DNA of 44,043 nt from Marinibacterium sp. (GTDB lineage: Bacteria; Pseudomonadota; Alphaproteobacteria; Rhodobacterales; Rhodobacteraceae). The stretch spans positions 1 to 44,043 of the forward strand of contig JAEPNQ010000025.1 in the NCBI GenBank assembly GCA_017643305.1, written 5' to 3'. A program made the translations under genes and the position numbers. The notes beneath the pieces are model-generated. The model did no database searches, had not been told where the DNA came from, and saw only the letters and a program-made list of their open reading frames with translations. Below are positions 43,443 to 44,043 of the stretch, one piece after another (positions within the stretch are counted from its first letter, which is position 1; each line of letters opens with the position of its first letter).

Positions 43443-43721
43443 ATGGCGAACAAGCGACTGAAGCCGGAAGAGATTGTCTCGAAATTACGGCAGGTTGAAG
43501 TGCTGATGGGGTAAGGTATGCCCCGACTGGATGCGATCAGACAGATTGGCGTCGTTGAACAGACCTATTATCGCTGGCGCAAGCATTACGGTGGAATGGG
43601 CGTAGATCAGCTACAGGAACTGAAGCGTCTTCAGAAGGAGAACGAACGGCTAAGACGAGCTGTGTCGGACCTGACGCTGGACAAGCTGATCTTGAAGGAA
43701 GCGGCACGGGGAAACTACTGA
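43443..43721 (+). pseudogene. IS3-family orfA with an in-frame stop
   Basis: orfA (helix-turn-helix part of the transposase) starts at the ATG at 43443: MANKRLKPEEIVSKLRQVE, then VLMG and a TAA at 43512-43514. The frame continues with GMPRLDAIRQIGVVEQTYYRWRK and the leucine-zipper region to the stop at 43721. Relatives have a glutamine at the stop position (expected CAA, here TAA), so a single C-to-T change explains it. An ATG at 43518 could restart translation but loses the first helix. Confidence 0.75.
43709..43715 (+). promoter_or_regulatory. Candidate -1 frameshift heptamer between orfA and orfB
   Basis: G-GGA-AAC in the orfA frame is an X-XXY-YYZ slippery heptamer. A -1 slip here reads on into the orfB frame (GGG AAA CTA CTG AGC), as IS3-family elements do to make the fused transposase. 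Confidence 0.5.
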
Positions 43722-44043
43722 GCCCCGCTCGTCGCCGGGCGTGCATTGAACACGTGCGAAGTCAGTTCAAAGTGTCCGAACGCAGGGCCTGCCGCGTGCT
43801 GGGGCAGCATCGTTCGACACAGAGGCATGTCCCGAGAGGCCGTGCGGATGAGGAGCGGTTGGTCGCCGATATGATCAAACTGGCCAGGCAGTACGGCCGC
43901 TACGGCTATCGTCGGGTAGCGGCTCTGCTCAGAGAGTCGGGTTGGTCGGTCAGTGATGGGCGTGTCAAACGGCTGTGGCGACGGGAGAGGCTAAAGGTTC
44001 CGGCAAAACAACCGAAGAAGGGGCGGCTGCTGAACGACGGGTC
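43718..44043 (+). CDS. IS3-family orfB (transposase), partial
   Basis: The orfB frame is open to the window end over 108 codons. It starts LSPARRRACIEHVRSQFKVS and continues with QHRSTQRHVPRGRADEERL, YGRYGYRRVAALLRESGW and LKVPAKQPKKGRLLNDG. The DDE catalytic core lies beyond the window. Relatives usually have a Trp between GRL and LNDG, so one codon seems deleted here. Translation presumably depends on -1 frameshifting from orfA. Confidence 0.8.
   Translation, partial: MSPARRRACIEHVRSQFKVSERRACRVLGQHRSTQRHVPRGRADEERLVADMIKLARQYGRYGYRRVAALLRESGWSVSDGRVKRLWRRERLKVPAKQPKKGRLLNDG

Larger units (their letters stand above)
43377..44043 (+). mobile_element. IS3-family insertion sequence, left part
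   Basis: The left part of an IS3-type element running off the window. The transposase frames are those of the IS3-family group with orfA (RRAVSDLTLDKLILKEAARGN) and orfB (QYGRYGYRRVAALLRESGW). The left end is probably near TGGACAGCGCTGAGCC at 43377, about 25 bases after the sulfatase stop, but the exact inverted repeat cannot be confirmed without the right end. Confidence 0.85.

Overview
The window looks like a piece of chromosome from a marine alphaproteobacterium of the Rhodobacteraceae (Roseobacter group). The signs are a GcrA cell-cycle regulator, GC-rich codon usage, MeaB, a PCu(A)C copper chaperone, a Hint-domain protein, a type I Baeyer-Villiger-like flavoprotein, and both an Opp-type ABC transporter and a TAXI-type TRAP transporter. 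No tRNA, rRNA, CRISPR array or phage structural gene was seen.

Positions 1-24400 are mostly ordinary chromosome. They carry a UDG-superfamily protein and SseB, a fluoroacetate-dehalogenase-like hydrolase, YHS and DUF302-like small proteins, gcrA, a PQQ sugar dehydrogenase and cytochrome c module cut by one in-frame stop, a DMT exporter and a Baeyer-Villiger-type monooxygenase. Then come argD-argF, a ketopantoate-reductase-like gene, hrpB, a DUF3108 protein, meaB, a DUF2855 protein, rpmB (L28), a copper-handling pair, a LysR-cobB operon, a Hint protein and lepA.

Positions 24400-29350 are patchier. They hold a DUF4160-like remnant, a small membrane protein, a 55-residue zinc-ribbon/membrane protein that is easy to miss, a rhodanese, an alpha/beta hydrolase and a decayed DUF817 membrane-protein gene. 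A DeoR/GlpR-type repressor faces the transport region.

Positions 29350-43351 are accessory metabolism. First is a five-gene Opp/Dpp-like ABC transporter, plausibly for an oligosaccharide or glycoside because of the GlpR-like neighbour. Next is about 1.3 kb of mostly decayed DNA with one small gene. Then comes a MarR regulator followed by a TAXI solute-binding protein, a fused TRAP permease, an alpha/beta hydrolase and a formylglycine-type sulfatase. The last three are tightly coupled and look like an import-and-hydrolyse pathway for an unknown ester or sulfate ester.

The right edge is the left part of an IS3-family insertion sequence, just behind the sulfatase. Its orfA has an in-frame stop and a candidate frameshift heptamer leads into orfB. 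Three genes in the window (sugar dehydrogenase/cytochrome, DUF817, IS orfA) each contain one clean in-frame stop codon.
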